A stretch of 64,000 nt of DNA from contig WHVY01000008.1 in the NCBI GenBank assembly GCA_022266195.1, positions 3,409,501 through 3,473,500 of the forward strand, read 5' to 3'. The notes below the pieces were generated by a model. That model was not told the DNA's origin, did not search any database, and was given only the letters and a program-made list of their open reading frames with translations. Source of the stretch: Tetranychus cinnabarinus (taxonomy: Eukaryota; Arthropoda; Arachnida; Trombidiformes; Tetranychidae). Shown in pieces: positions 11,172 to 23,941 of the stretch. Made by a program: the position numbers and the translations under genes. Position 1 is the stretch's first letter. Each line of letters opens with the position of its first letter.

Positions 11172-12209
11172 TTAATTCAAAAGAAATCTTTGAACCTTTC
11201 CATTGAACTTTTCCGAGTGTGTAAAATGAATATCATGTCCACCATCAGGAAATAGATGTGATTCAACATCAGGAATATTGGCTACTAACTGGTTAAAAAA
11301 CTCCACTGGAACCATGACATCTTTAGATCCATTTAAAACAAAGACTGGACATTGTATTTGATTTAACCTGTCCGAAGTGAGGTTAGATTTTGTAATAAAT
11401 GTTTCAGTTTGACGATACCAAACCTTATCAATGGTCTCTCGATTTCCATATAATTTTAGATATTTTTTCATTCTTTTTTCTGACCAAGCAGAAGTGTTGA
11501 TAAGCCTCAACCACGAGTCTTTGAACTTTTCAGTCATCATGGCAAGGGATGCCCAAACAACAACCTTTTCAATTTTAGCAGGAAACAAAATTGCGGCCAT
11601 TAAAGCAGTTCTGCTGCCTTCACTCCAACCCATCATAGAGAAACTATCGTAACCTAAATACTAATGATAAAATAGACAAAAGTCAACTTCTGTTTAATAT
11701 TTGAAATTTCAATCATTCTCATGGTAAAAGAGCTGGACCAAGAAATGGCAAGAAAATCATAAATTATATATAAATCTGGAAACTTGTATATTTACCTGCA
11801 TCAAGTTGACAGCAGTTTCAGCGTCATATTGGTAAAAGTTTTCTTCATGTCGCTTATAATCACGGAAAGGTCGACTCAAACCGAAACCTGGTGAATCCCA
11901 GCCAACCAGGGTAAATTTGTTTCTATCAAAGCCATCAAATATCGGACCTAAATCAGCTCTTGCATTACCTGTGAAATTAAATATGAAATGACGTTAGTCG
12001 ATCAACTTTTATGTAGATTCAGATTAACTATTAATATTATTAAAGTAATAATAATACTTACCACAACCTCCTGGAGCCATGAACACAACACAATCTCCAT
12101 GACCAACCTTTTCATAATGAATCTTGTAACCGTCTTGCTCAAAATAACCAGTGACTACATCGTTATCGATGTTTTGGCAATTTGTATTTCTGTAAATGTT
12201 TTCAGGCAT
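11172..12209 (-). CDS. BPHL: valacyclovir hydrolase / biphenyl hydrolase-like alpha/beta hydrolase
   Basis: Exons 12209-12062, 11968-11796 and 11660-11172 give 269 residues, close to BPHL-family size. It is an alpha/beta-hydrolase esterase. The triad is visible: nucleophile Ser120 in GWSEGS, Asp221 in NGSKDVMVP and His249 in GGHDIHF. The oxyanion region (FMAPGGCG) and the GWDSPGFGLSRP strand-loop match the mammalian AWDPRGYGHSRP segment. Mammalian BPHL is mitochondrial and activates amino-acid esters; here the N-terminus (MPENIYRNTNCQ) is not an obvious presequence, so location is open. Frame and phase agree across all three exons (810 bp). Confidence 0.87.
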
Positions 12210-15200
12210 TTTGAGGGAAAATAACTAGACGAATAAACAAAAACAGTTTAAACTGAGCGATTGAACAGCTATTAAAGTAAGATCAAGGAAACACTGATGA
12301 GAAAAAAGTTTTTGGAATCCTTTTTATACACTTTTACACTTTTCAACGACAGAGTCGTCATAGCCCAGGACAACCTTTTAAGGTTGTCTGTAATCATCAT
12401 CAAAAGATAATTAGATGGCACATGTTATTAAGTAATTGGATTGAATATTCAGCACTCAGAATCTTAATCAACAAGTGGATAAAGAAAATGAAAAAGAATG
12501 AAAAATAGTTGTAAAATATAGTCTAGGTTGATAAAAGTGATAGTTAAAGCACTATTCAGAAAACTCTGAGAATTATACTTGATAAGTAACGATCTCGAGA
12601 CATGTTGAAAAATTATATAATATTTTGAAAGGGTGTGTATTACATGTTGTGTAATTATGAAGAGGACGAAGCTTTGCATCACAGAGTTACTCTGCGTCTT
12701 ACATGTAGCCATTGGAACTTATCATTTTGAATTGTTCCTCCATTGAGAATTGGCTAATTTTCAATCGAATTTCATTCCGATTTTATAATTTTTAACTTAA
12801 TTGCCTTTTGTAAAATATTGAACAGAAAATCATTTAACCAGTTCGTGTTGATATATTTTAAACTAACCTTATCCGATTGTTTAATGTCTTGGGCAAAGAG
12901 TAAGGTGAGGACCTAACCTACAACCTAACCTGTACTTCCAATTTTTTTTCACTCATTGATTCACCTTTTAATATCAAAGCGCAAGCAAAATTTCCTGTAA
13001 GATTTTGTTCCTTTGATGTTAAAATTGAGGTGAAAATTATGCAAACATAATTATCACTCCTTTCGTCTTTACATTTATAATTTTTGTTGATTTTCATTTG
13101 TTCAAATACTAATCATTGATCAAGGCATCTAAATTATGAATATAGAGCATAAATCAACCAACTGAAGAATAGGAATACAATAATGTACATGTAATATTAA
13201 AACAGTTCTATATTCTCACAAGTCAGACAAGTGCAGTTTATCGATGTCAATTGTATCAAATGATAATCTGAACAGCCTTGTACGTCCTTTGATATCAAAA
13301 GGTCAACTGAAACAGAAGTCTGATGTAACTCATTTCAAGTAGCTTATTGACGCTACTCACTCAGAAAAATTTCATGCAGCCATCACTTCCTCAGCAGCAA
13401 AGGATCGGTGACGATAAATTGGTTTCGTCTGTGTCTTTAGATTAGATTTGTAACATTTTTTATTCAACATCTTGTATCTTCAAGAGTATCATGTTGTCAA
13501 CACTGAAACCGATAATTGGAAAACAAGATTCTAATCTCATTTTCAATTGATCTGCCGATTGAAAACTGCGAATTAATCAAGAGGCTTTCGCAATATGTGA
13601 ACATTGCCTGGAAAGTTTCTGCTGTATCTACAAGTGTAGAGAGGCTGAACAGGCTCAAGTTGCAAAATTTTGTTCTGATATTCAATATCAATATGCATTT
13701 CTAGGTAATAGTTATTTGCATTCGTTCGCATTGTTCAACTGTTTAACTGAAATTCCAGGTAAATTGTTGATTTCTCTAGGAATAAAGTTTTACTTTTTTA
13801 ACAATTTTATAACTTTCTAATTATTTTATTGTTAGAAATTTCAACTTGTTTAAACTGATTGTGAGCACACTTGAAGCAATCGAAGCCTGAACGTCGGTAG
13901 ATGACATTGAGCTTCAATTGAAATGGTCATTAACAATCCCAAGAAATATTATACATTGTAACGTTATTATAATAGGTATTGCTTCAAAATTAACAATTTT
14001 TGATAATTCGGTTCGTGATCGTTCTATTAATTTAAATTTATACTTAAAAGCAACTGAACAAGTGAACTTGTCTCTTCATTTATTGAGTTTGTTTCAACAA
14101 CCATCAGCAAGCTTCTGCCTGCCTGTTTATTTCCATGATTGCTGATCGAAAATGAGTAAGTGTGTGTTCATTAACTTTGCAAGGAATTAATCGATTGATA
14201 ATCAACCTTGGTCTTCCATTTATTAACTGGTTTTTAATTCTTCTTAATTTTTTCTTCATTGTAAAAGACAGAAAATCAGAAGATTTTACACCCAAGTGTA
14301 AGTCTCTTTTTGTCTTTAACATTAGATTTTTGTACAATGATTTATCTTGATTTTTGATTAATTGCGCCTTATAAAGTTGAGGTCTGCTACTTTTGTAGAT
14401 AAATTTTCCGCATCTTTATGAAATCAAACGAAGACACGCATTTCTGTTTGCCTAAGTGAAAGGTTTCGCTACGGTAATCTGAATAGAAGACTGCACACTT
14501 GCTTTCACTACAAGTTTGAAATTCGTATCTAGGATTACTTATAGCATTTGAATGCTCTGATTTGATTTGATGATTTTATACAAAGAACAAAGTCAAACAA
14601 AATATTTAGAGGGAAAATCTGATGCAGAAATGATTCAAGATTATGGTTCAGAAGTACCGGGCGTTTTTGTTTCATTTTACGCCTTCATGCAGGCATAACT
14701 CACGAACGGTTAGTGCTACAGACTTCAGACTTGAACCATGAGTTTATTCAAATTGCACAACCACAAGTTCGAGTGCTCAAGGTTATTCAAGGTCAATTCT
14801 TTATTTGACGTCTAATTGACCTTGAAAGGTCATTTTCTGAAATTGGGAATTTACACTCCCTTTCTAAATGGCACTAAATTTGAAACCTTAAATTTCTGGT
14901 TAAAAATAAGCTTAAATTTGTGGTCAGCTTAAGAAAGCTCAAGTCTATTATTAATATCTGGACTGAACAAGATTAGCTAAATTTCAGAAGCACTTAGGAA
15001 CAAACATATTTAGGAAAACTTGGACCATTTAAAAGATAATTTGAACTATAATAAAAACAATGAAAATGAATGAATAAAAGTAAGAATTAAAATTAATTTG
15101 AATCTAAGATTCGAGTCAAGAATAATTCATTGAATCATTTCAAGGAGCACGAAATCTACTCTTCATAAGGTTTGCAAAAATTTTCAAGCGAATGCCTCTG

Positions 15201-15942
15201 AAGTAAGTTTGATTTTTTACTTTTTTAAGTTCAAATTTTATTGCATTTCAATGGTAAAAAGTACAAAATATCTTTTGGATGTTTTCTAGCTAATTCAGAC
15301 GTGAATTTTCATAATTTTTTTGATCGTAAGACACATTCTACATTTTACAAGCCAAGTTGAGATAAGAGCGCAATTATTTAATGTTTCCCAAATCAGTTTA
15401 TTTTTGTTTGAAACTTTTTCCATTTTTCCAAGAAAGGGAATCCATGGAACCTGAAAAGCCATACGACCGATTAAGTGAAGTCAATTATCCGATTTCAAAG
15501 AGTTTGTTTGTATTGCAGCAAAATGTGGACCTTGAACCAATAATATTCCCAAAAGCATCCTCACAACACCAACGCTACCACCATCAATTATTGAATCAAA
15601 AATAGTCAATGAAATTCTGAAAATTACAGGTTCCATGAATCGATTATCTTTAATTCAATCAAAATAAGCTCAATATCAATATTTACTTTCACTCTTCAAC
15701 TTTCATCAAGTTTCCGTTGGCCTATTAACAGATTGTTGATGATGATCTTGTAACCTGCAAAGACGAGTAAAAATCAATAAAAACTAATTGTGAAAATTAT
15801 TGACAATTATAAAGACACATGGATAACAAAGACATACTCAGAAATATCAACAGTCCATTGTGATAATCAAAAAGACTGATGCTTTAATAATAATGCGAGA
15901 TTTGTACCAAATTCAATAGAGTATCCATTTCTGTTTTAAAAA
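12210..15942. other. 3.7 kb without a recognisable gene
   Basis: This is AT-rich sequence between the BPHL start and the P5CS stop. Open frames are short, overlap on both strands and show no domain. Part of a dispersed repeat is at 14655-14830. The P5CS 3' UTR occupies the right end. Confidence 0.5.
14655..14830. repeat. degenerate dispersed repeat (member A)
   Basis: The stretch around TACCGGGCGTTTTTG, followed by a run ending GCTACAGACTTGAACC-like sequence, recurs at 38494-38560. The following part (CTCAAGGT-x-ATTCAAG, then TTGAC...ATTTTCTGAAA) recurs at 22800-22880. The copies are diverged and have no visible termini, so they look like old transposon fragments. Confidence 0.45.
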
Positions 15943-18900
15943 CTATTGAACAACTTGTCCATTTCCATGAAGAATCCATTTTGTCGATAAAAGGCCTTCC
16001 ATACCTACTGGTCCTCGAGCATGGATTTTTTCTGTGCTTATACCAACCTCAGCTCCTATCATAGATATAAAATTAAAATGAATAAATAGATTCAAACAGG
16101 ATTCAGGAAACGGCGAGAGTCTAGTTACACGGACACATATAATAAACAGTGCTATAGATTCAAATAAATAATCGTTTATTATCGCGCTCTAGGTCGGACT
16201 AGGTTAGGTTAGGTTAGATTAGGTTAGGTTAGGTTAGGTTAGGTTAGGTTTGGTTAGGTTCGGTTGGGCTTGGACGGCCTGGGGCCTCAATTAACGCCTT
16301 TGTTATTGTTTTGTGTCCGTATAACTAGACTGTTACCCAGGAAACTTACCAAGACCAAAGCGATATCCATCAGCAAATCTTGAGCTACAATTATGGAAAC
16401 AACAAGCACTGTCGACTTTTTGGAGGAATAAGTTAGCGGCTTGATCTATAAGAAAACAGTGAAGTTGAATGAGTTGATACCGATAATTTATATCGAGAAT
16501 GGTTAATTTAATTTTACCATTTTCTGTAACAATAACGTCTGTATGGCCACTTCCATAGGTATTAATGTGGTTGATTGCCTCCTCAACATTACCGACCAGT
16601 TCTATCGTACACTCTAAGCCTCCGTACTCCTTCTTTAATGATGTTGTTAATGGTGGGGAAAATGTTAAAGCATTGAATAACTTTGGACCAGAATAAACTG
16701 ACACTCCTTTGGATTTCAATTCATTGCAGAGTTGCGAGAAAAAATCGATGTTGACCAAAGACTGGTGAAGTAGAAGTGTTTCCATGGAATTGCAAGCTGA
16801 AGGATAGTTACATTTAGAGTTGATTACTGTTCAAAGAAACAAAAGTTATTAATAGTTGCACGAATTTTGATAAATCAATGCATCGAATAGTCAAATATTT
16901 ACCAATATCAACGGTTTTCTTTAAATCAGCATCTTTGTCAACATAAACATGGCATATTCCTTCAGAATGACCTAGAACCGGAATTTTACCAGCCTTTTCT
17001 CTGATATCACGAACCAATTCGTAAGAGCCACGAGGTACAATCAAGTCAATTTGATCCTCATATGTTATTAATTCACTAATTTCTTGTCTGGAATTAACCT
17101 GCAAAAACAAGGGTTGTAGAGTTGAAATAGCAACATTTGAGTGGATAACAATGATAATGAATATCTTTTCTCAACTATTAAGGTACCATGAGAGCGACAA
17201 GATATTCCAACTGAATCTTTTCCAGTTATAAAAACTTACCAATGCAACAGCATCTTCAACACCATACTTTGAAAGAGCTTGCTGGACAAGTTCCCAAAGA
17301 TATTGGTTAGAATGGCTAGCTTCTTTACCTCCTTTTAAAATCAGGCCATTTCCAGTGGCGATACAAAGACCAGCAATTTGTGGGAGACAATCAGGCCTTG
17401 ATTCAAATATAACCAAAATATTTCCTATTGGTACTGTAATTTGTTTGAGTATCAACTCATCAGCCAGAACTGTTTCCTTAATGACGCGATTCAACATGCC
17501 TTTTGAATTTTCAGCTATAAATTTTAAGCCATCTGCTAAACTCTTTAGTTTTTTATCATCCAATTTCAGTCTGGACATTAAAACCTTAGATAGACCTACG
17601 AAGAAGAATAAAATCAATCGATTATCTCACTAATTATATTAAAGTAAATAGATTACAATACCTGTTTGCTCGCCTTTTCTTAGGTCCTTCTGGTTCTCCT
17701 TCAAAATCTTTGACTCGTTTTCAACCAAAAGATCAGCAAGTGTACTTAAGATATCTGATCGCTCTTCAGGCTTTAAAAATTGCAATTTAGATCCACCGAT
17801 TCGAGCTATTAAAGAAATTAAATAATTTAAAAATGTGAATGAAAATAAAAATCTTGCTAACCTTTAGCAGCTAATGCTTCAGCTGATGAAGTCTTCGTTT
17901 GATGATTGGTAAAAAAGGTTCCTATTGCAAATCCATCAATAATTCGTTTAATTGCATCAGGTTCGTGTCCATTACAAATAACGGTAGTTACTCCTCTTTC
18001 CAAGGCCCAAGAAGCAGCATCTACTTTAGATTTCATCCCGCCAGTTCCAACTTTGTTATTGATGCCAAACTTAATGGAGCTGTCACTTCGAGTTGAATAG
18101 ACGTTGATCAATTTAGACCCTTCTTGACCTGGAGGACCAGTGTAAACTCCATCAACATCAGATAGAAGGATGAGTAGATCAGCTCCAATTTCAACAGAAA
18201 GTAATGCAGCAAGACTGTCATTGTCATTTATCGAAATCTGTTGCTGTGATTACATTTAATTTCAGAATAAAAAGCAGCAAATGAAAATTTAATTTGAGCG
18301 CGTCAAGTGAGCCGTTAACACTGGCAACGAAAGAAAAGGCAAAAAAGAAGATTTGAATCTTTTTGGAGTCATCTGAATCAGATGATCTGATTGACTCAAT
18401 CATGTAAAAGATGATTATTAAATTAGCAATGTTAATTAAAAATTATAGATTGTTAAATTAAAGGGTTGCAAACTAAGTAACGTTTATCTAATTTGTGATT
18501 CAGCTGTGAATGAACTATATCTTATTCTGTAAATCTCTTTTTTATCTTTTATGATTTGCCGTTGTAATTAATGCTTGATGTGCTTAATATTGAATCTAAG
18601 CATGACAATGAATATGGTTATTACCTCTCTATGTGTGGTTTCGGATTCTTGGATAATTTCTGGATGATCAGGCAGCATTGGTGAAACAATAACGTCATTT
18701 GTGTTGACAATTGGTACAATGTTAAGATGTAGTAAGTCGTCTATTGTATAATCTAAATTGATACGGCTTACTGGATTGTGAAAGTCACTTTTGGTAGCCA
18801 ATACTTGAGCAATTTTAACGCCATACTGGGTAAACATGGTGTCATACAAAGCCATCAAATTGCTCTGTCCAATAGCAGCAGCAGCACGAACTTGTAAAGT

Positions 18901-19404
18901 TTGATCTTCATTACTTAATTGAGTAGTCATCTGTCGAAGTGTTTGTCGCATTGATCGAGACATTCTCAATTCTGTAGATATTTTTTGCTTACCCAAGGCA
19001 ACTGACCCGCTTGTTACTATAATAACATCTTTACCTGTATCACGAAGCTCACAGACTTGTTCAACAATGGAGGCTAACCGTCCAAGAGCTAAACCAGACT
19101 GGTCTTCTCTGGTTAAAACAGCACTCCCAAGTTTAACCACAATTCTTTGAGCTCTTCGAAGATCTTCACGACTTTCGTATGGATTCTTCTTGGTCAATCC
19201 ATTTTCTATCGAGTTTATGGCCTCTGTGACGACAGGATGAAAGCTGATCACATCATTAACATGTTCACCATGACCATAATGCAAATTGTTACTCAACGAC
19301 CTTTTAAAACATGATTTTGACAACAATTGCTGTCTGAAACTTATTGGGATGAAATTTTTGGTGCGTAAAACAAAGTACATCATGTTTACACGACAAACAT
19401 ACAT
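15943..19404 (-). CDS. ALDH18A1: delta-1-pyrroline-5-carboxylate synthase (glutamate 5-kinase + gamma-glutamyl phosphate reductase)
   Basis: Eight exons: 19404-18625, 18237-17862, 17805-17662, 17595-17240, 17098-16903, 16826-16518, 16445-16350 and 16055-15943; 789 residues. The bifunctional mitochondrial enzyme makes P5C from glutamate for proline and ornithine synthesis. A presequence-like N-terminus is followed by the glutamate kinase (RIVVKLGSAVLTRED, VTSGSVALG, NTNDVI, SINDNDSLAALL, SDVDGVYTGPPG, GTGGMKSKVDAA). The reductase follows (TVPIGNILVIFESRPDCLPQ, LKGGKEASHSN, IPRGS, LGHSEGICHVYVD), with catalytic Cys in YPSACNSMETLL and the end HARGPVGMEGLLSTKWIL. Start at the first Met or at Met8 is undecided. 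The last intron (16056-16349) carries a telomere-like repeat element. Confidence 0.95.
16116..16335. mobile_element. TIR-bounded element with internal (TTAGG)n, in last P5CS intron
   Basis: The left end AGTCTAGTTACACGGACACA is matched by the reverse complement of the right end, AGTCTAGTTATACGGACACA. Between them lie a GC-richer stretch and about 65 bp of tandem TTAGG repeats (16199-16265). If the element starts after the internal TA on each side, it would have a TA target duplication and ends of GTTAYACGGACACA. Other boundaries are possible. It has no coding capacity. Confidence 0.6.
16199..16265 (+). repeat. interstitial (TTAGG)n telomere-type repeat
   Basis: About 12 units of TTAGG with a few variants (TTAGA, TTTGG, TTCGG) in tandem. 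TTAGG is the ancestral arthropod telomere unit. Here it is internal, inside an intron and inside a TIR-bounded element, so it is not a chromosome end. Confidence 0.85.
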
Positions 19405-20469
19405 ATTGAAGCGAGATTTTCTTGGAGGACTAAATCACAATGGATGGATTTGATTATGAATGCTACTTTATTTATATTGTAAAATTTTATGACCGTTATG
19501 CTGTTATCTTATTTTTTCTGGATCATTTCTCTAAGTTAAGGAAACAAAAACGAACTGGGAATTTTGTCAAAGGAAATCATTTTGATTTTTGATCCACCAA
19601 GAAGTACGGAGAATGTCTTGATGTAAAATGTTGTGAGTTGAAATTTTAATCAACAAATCATTCGCAGAGTTGTGTTGAAAAACATAGATATAACCTGCAA
19701 TAAATTGATTCAAATCATAACACAAACAAAGAAGATACACTGGATAATACAAAAAGCAAGGATAGGGAAAATAATTTAGGTAAATTTTGTATGAGGAAAT
19801 CTTGACATTAAAAAGCTGAAAGGCTATTAATAGGTATCAGGCAATTAACCAGAATAATCAAGATACAAGTCACCCGTTTATTTCATGTGAATAATTAAAG
19901 ACTGTTAATACATATTCAGTTGATCATAACGACTCTAAATGAAAGAGCTACTTCTAATGTGAGAAAAGGTCATACATTGAGTCGAATTTTTAAACGGCTT
20001 TACATCATAGTCTATTTACCCTTTAATTGTTACTTTAATTACTGTTTGATTACGAAAAATTGATGAAAACAAAATTTAAACAATTGAAAAGCATTACTCC
20101 GAGATCAGTATGATATTGAATATTAAACAAGTTCAAAGCTTTATATCAATGCAGTTTTATGTAGTTAGATTGATCTACACTTGTACGATAGATGCTTAAT
20201 GATTCATAATGATTGTGACTGAAAAATTATCTGTAACTGAATCAAATGAATATCAAATTTTGTCCAAAATGAGTAAGAGTGAGTTGAGAGGGAGAAGATG
20301 AACGATATTGAGATTCGTATCGAGTAAATTCAATAGATAATTGGTAAATCCAAATGAATGTTGAAACCTTATAATTTAGTTGAACACTCGTTTAATTTGT
20401 TTCACTTTTTTCTTAGCACAATAAATTTGTGTTCAAGTGTAATTGACTGAATTCAACCTCGAACGGAAC
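19405..20469. other. divergent intergenic region P5CS - membrane protein gene
   Basis: An AT-rich region of about 1.1 kb between two divergent genes. It must carry both promoters, but I do not see a clear TATA box or repeat. Confidence 0.45.
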
Positions 20470-21175
20470 ATGGAAATACTTGGAAGTACCAAAATTCAGC
20501 ATTTGATTTCAATTGTTATATTTAACCTCATCACGGCAAGTAAGTATTTTTGATGAAAAAAGTGACAAGTTTAATAAAGCAATTCTATCCACAGATTTAT
20601 TTGCTTTGGCTGAAATTGATAATCAAACGATTCCAAACTCGATCAGTCCTTTGATCAATCCTAAAGGTGTTGATTTGATTGCTCAAAATTTGTCAATGCA
20701 ATGTGATTGTTCCTCAAAAGATGTGATTTCCGATGAATGTAGAACGATTTGTGGTAAGTAAATCTTAAGATTGAAGTTGTCAATTTTGTCTGATTAATCT
20801 TTATCCATTTTGCAGGTTCATCACCTCAGGCCAATTCAGGAAAAAAAATTAACTGTATGTATTGCTCACAATTGACCGTGATTTGACTTTATTGCGTTAT
20901 CCTGAAATCACTTTTTGTTTCTGAATTTTTCCGTCCTTCTAGATGTTCCTATTGTGGTTATATTAAGCATGGTTGTTTTCCTTGGCGCTGTTACTTATAT
21001 TACTTTATATCTGAAGAATAGACCGAAAAGCACAGATGCTGATATTGGCCTGGATCCTATTAAAGCATCGGAAAATAAAGACAAAGTTGCTGTTGAAGTC
21101 GTTAAGGAAGAAACAAATCGCGAATCTTCTAATGTTACAAATGGTCATTTAGAGGAAGTTGTTTTGAATGAATAA
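20470..21175 (+). CDS. small single-pass type I membrane protein, unrecognised
   Basis: Exons 20470-20539, 20595-20753, 20816-20854 and 20943-21175 give 166 residues with consistent phase. A hydrophobic leader (IQHLISIVIFNLITANLFALA) is followed by a short ectodomain with five cysteines (CDC..., CRTIC), a transmembrane helix (VPIVVILSMVVFLGAVTYITLYL) and a charged cytosolic tail of about 50 residues. I do not recognise a family. The domain order is that of a small cell-surface protein. Splice sites are GTAAGT or GTATGT donors with pyrimidine-rich AG acceptors. The third exon is only 39 bp, which makes the model slightly less certain. Confidence 0.65.
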
Positions 21176-21281
21176 CCATTTATCAAACAATTTATCAACG
21201 ATTGGCAAATCAATCTCGATCAAATATCACTGTCCTTTCCAATCTAATTAGATGCTCAAAACATGACTTCGCTGGATACTA

Positions 21282-21866
21282 AAGGGTGAAACAAAAGTAG
21301 GGTCACAAATTTTTGATCGGTTTATCTCATATTAGAGGTCAGTTTGAATTTTTAAAGAGATTGAACTAAACTGCTTAGATTCTTGGCTTTCATTTGATAC
21401 TAAATTTGCACATTTTTATTCAAACCATAGCTAGTAAACGGAAATCTAACGCACTCCTTTTTAATCAAGTCTGCCAATTGCCATAGAAAAGTGAAAAAAA
21501 TCGATTGTGTTGACCGAGCGTTCTAACCCTCCCAACCACCCCCAATCTCGCTCAATTGAGGAATTTTGGGCTTTATGTTATGCCGAGTATTCGCAAAGGT
21601 CAACACTCCTAGACAAATGTGTGATTTCACCAAAATATGGACTAATATATCGAAAAAATTTACCGAGAGCTCCGGCAAAAATCTTTTGGTCGACTTGAAG
21701 AAAAAATTACGTAAAGCATCGAGAGCTGGGCCATTTTCAATAATTAGATAACCAACTTGTAGCTTGATTTCAGCAATATCATTTTATAAAAATCCATCGA
21801 ATTGCCTGTTTTCATTATTTAATTATTAAGTCTCAAAGTTTGTGGCTCTACTTTTGTTCCACCCTT
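21282..21866 (+). mobile_element. decayed, internally deleted Tc1/mariner element
   Basis: Ends AAGGGTGAAACAAAAGTAG and, reversed, AAGGGTGGAACAAAAGTAG are flanked on both sides by TA, the Tc1/mariner target duplication. Inside, 21507-21640 reads NPPNHPQSRSIEEFWALC-type sequence, like the C-terminal catalytic-Glu region (RPIE-x-FW) of Tc1-like transposases. It continues in another frame to KKLRKASRAGPFSI and a stop at about 21750. The N-terminal two thirds of the transposase are missing and there is a frameshift, so the element is dead. Confidence 0.75.
21507..21750 (+). pseudogene. Tc1/mariner transposase C-terminal fragment, frameshifted
   Basis: The first part carries the SIEEFWALCYAEYSQR stretch of the DDE/D domain. 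After a frameshift near 21620 the frame one base away carries KIWTNISKKFTESSGKNL and the typical ending, so the coding sequence is broken. It lies between the TIRs of the element described above. Confidence 0.65.
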
Positions 21867-22779
21867 TAGTATTTAATGTATAAACCATATATGAGAGGTT
21901 CAGTTTGAACATTGAACTATTTTTGAATGAGAATCATTTTTTGCTCATTTTTCTACCTTTAAACGTGTAAAAACTTATCAACTAAAAACGCTTTCATCCT
22001 TTCAAACTAGCAGCCAGTAAAATTTTCATTTCATCAAAATTATGGATTTAATTGTTTGTTGTTTATTTCATAGAGATGATTCAGATAAACAACAGAATAA
22101 ATATGGTTAAAAATTACCATTTAAGTAATGATTATATGACAGATCGAAAAACAGTTCATTTTATCTGATATAAATGAATGATGATATTATAGCCATTTAT
22201 AGACATGAAAATGAAAATGATTCAAATTCATCCAAAGATCCTAAAAAGGCACGCGTAAATTCACGTACAGTTTTTTGGCTTTTAATTGCTGACGTCTACG
22301 TATATATCAATTAAATTTTACAGCTTAAACAATTAATCCACTCTAGTGATTCTCTGCTAGATCATCTATCTTTTGTCTCTTGCAACGGGAACCGTAGCTG
22401 ATGAAATGTTGAAGCTGTAGAGGCTAAGGACCGAAACAGTCTAAAATTTAGGTTTTCAAACAAATATTTATAAACGTATTTAATCCACGCAATCGATTGG
22501 AACTCAATTTTTTCTAAACTCAATATTTCGCACAAAAAACGCCGAAAACGATAATTTTGTAGATACCGAAGCCAGCCAAATTGAGCCAGGAGCGAACCAT
22601 TTAGTGAAAGAAGCAAGTCGAGCGGCATTTAATGGCTCGAATCGGCTCACTTTAGACAAAAAGTTTTCAGCAAGAGCTTTTTGATAACAGTTTTTTCAAA
22701 AAGTTTCATGCGACTTAATAATACATTGTTTTTTGAATGATTCCAGACAAATTTATTCATAAGCGGCAATTTAATTGAC

Positions 22780-22960
22780 TCCTAGCTTGAGCAGTAGATT
22801 GCAGAACAATGAGTTCAAACGCTCAAGGTCATTCAAGAACACTTCGTATTTGACCTCTGATTGACATTTTCTGAAAATAAAAACTTTTCAGTTAAGGTTA
22901 AAGATCGGTTAATGCTGGTTATATGTCCATAACTCATGCTTGCCAAAAGATATGAGTGTT
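22780..22960. repeat. degenerate dispersed repeat (member B)
   Basis: It shares CTCAAGGTCATTCAAG-like and TTGACATTTTCTGAAA-like stretches with the repeat at 14.7-14.9 kb. The phrase CATAACTCATGCT ... ATATGAGTG also occurs near 38.6 kb. It is strongly diverged and its boundaries are unclear. Confidence 0.35.
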
Positions 22961-23941
22961 TACATATCGTTGATATTAATCGTCGATATATTGAAACCAA
23001 TTGATTGCTTTCAAGAAAAATTCGTATTCTGTATTCTGTATTCTCAAGAAGCTCGACCAGTTGAATACAGAAGTTTAGCCGTATTAAGGTCCATCATTTA
23101 CAATAATGAGCTGTTAATATTTCCAATAGTTGTATTGAGATGTGAAAGTTTGACCTTCCTCAACCGAAAATCAAACGAAAATTGATTTTTTTTGCAACGA
23201 TTGGAAAGATTTGGCGCTAATACTTTAATCAATAATATCACATTTGGCTGGACTTCTCTTGTGCCCATCAAGTTTTCAATCTAAATCTTACCTTATATTT
23301 ACGCATTCAGAATAAACTTTGAACTGATTGTCGATTTTGATCTTCAATTATAATAGACAATTATTAAACATAGACAATTATAGACAATTCAATCTTCATT
23401 TCTTCCATTATTACTCTGAATGGACTGTTTTTATTCAAAACAATTTGATCAATACAGGTTTGAACAACCAGGATTGTTGTACCCAAACCTTATTTTACAG
23501 TAATGTTTCTGCTCTTAAGATTCTTCTGGTTTAAGCATCGACTAATTTTAACTTTGATTATGGGCCAGAAGTGCAGAGAGACTGAGGAGATGAAGATGAG
23601 GGAGAAAATGAACAAAAAATAAATCACAGAAATGATGAAACAATTTCAATTTACATGGAGTTCCAGAAAGTTAATGGAGACAAATATCACTGTCAACTTA
23701 TTTCTCACAGATAACAGCAACATTGTGATTAAATTTTAAAGGTCAACTTTCACTGTAAATACTTGAGCTTATAAATAATTGTGTACTTAACCAATCAACA
23801 TAGCCACTTAGCCGTTGAATCGGACAATAAGTCAAGTGAAAGACTTTGGTCGAGAAAGATTTGACAAAGATTTTGTATTCAGTGAAACAAGTGTTGCTTT
23901 TAACCTGAAAATATTGTGTGAAACCATTAAATTGAAAAATC

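Larger units (their letters stand above)
21176..23941. other. 2.8 kb intergenic region with transposon debris
   Basis: It contains the decayed Tc1/mariner element at 21282-21866 and a dispersed-repeat fragment near 22780-22960. Other open frames are short and unsupported. The right end is upstream sequence and 5' UTR of the IQ-motif gene. Confidence 0.5.

Noticed and set aside
13497..14350. Overlapping short open frames on both strands in the 12-16 kb gap
   Set aside because: Complementary frames of similar length in AT-rich DNA with no motifs; likely chance.
16199..16265. A chromosome end or telomere
   Set aside because: The TTAGG tract is short, lies inside an intron of an intact gene and is bounded by inverted repeats.
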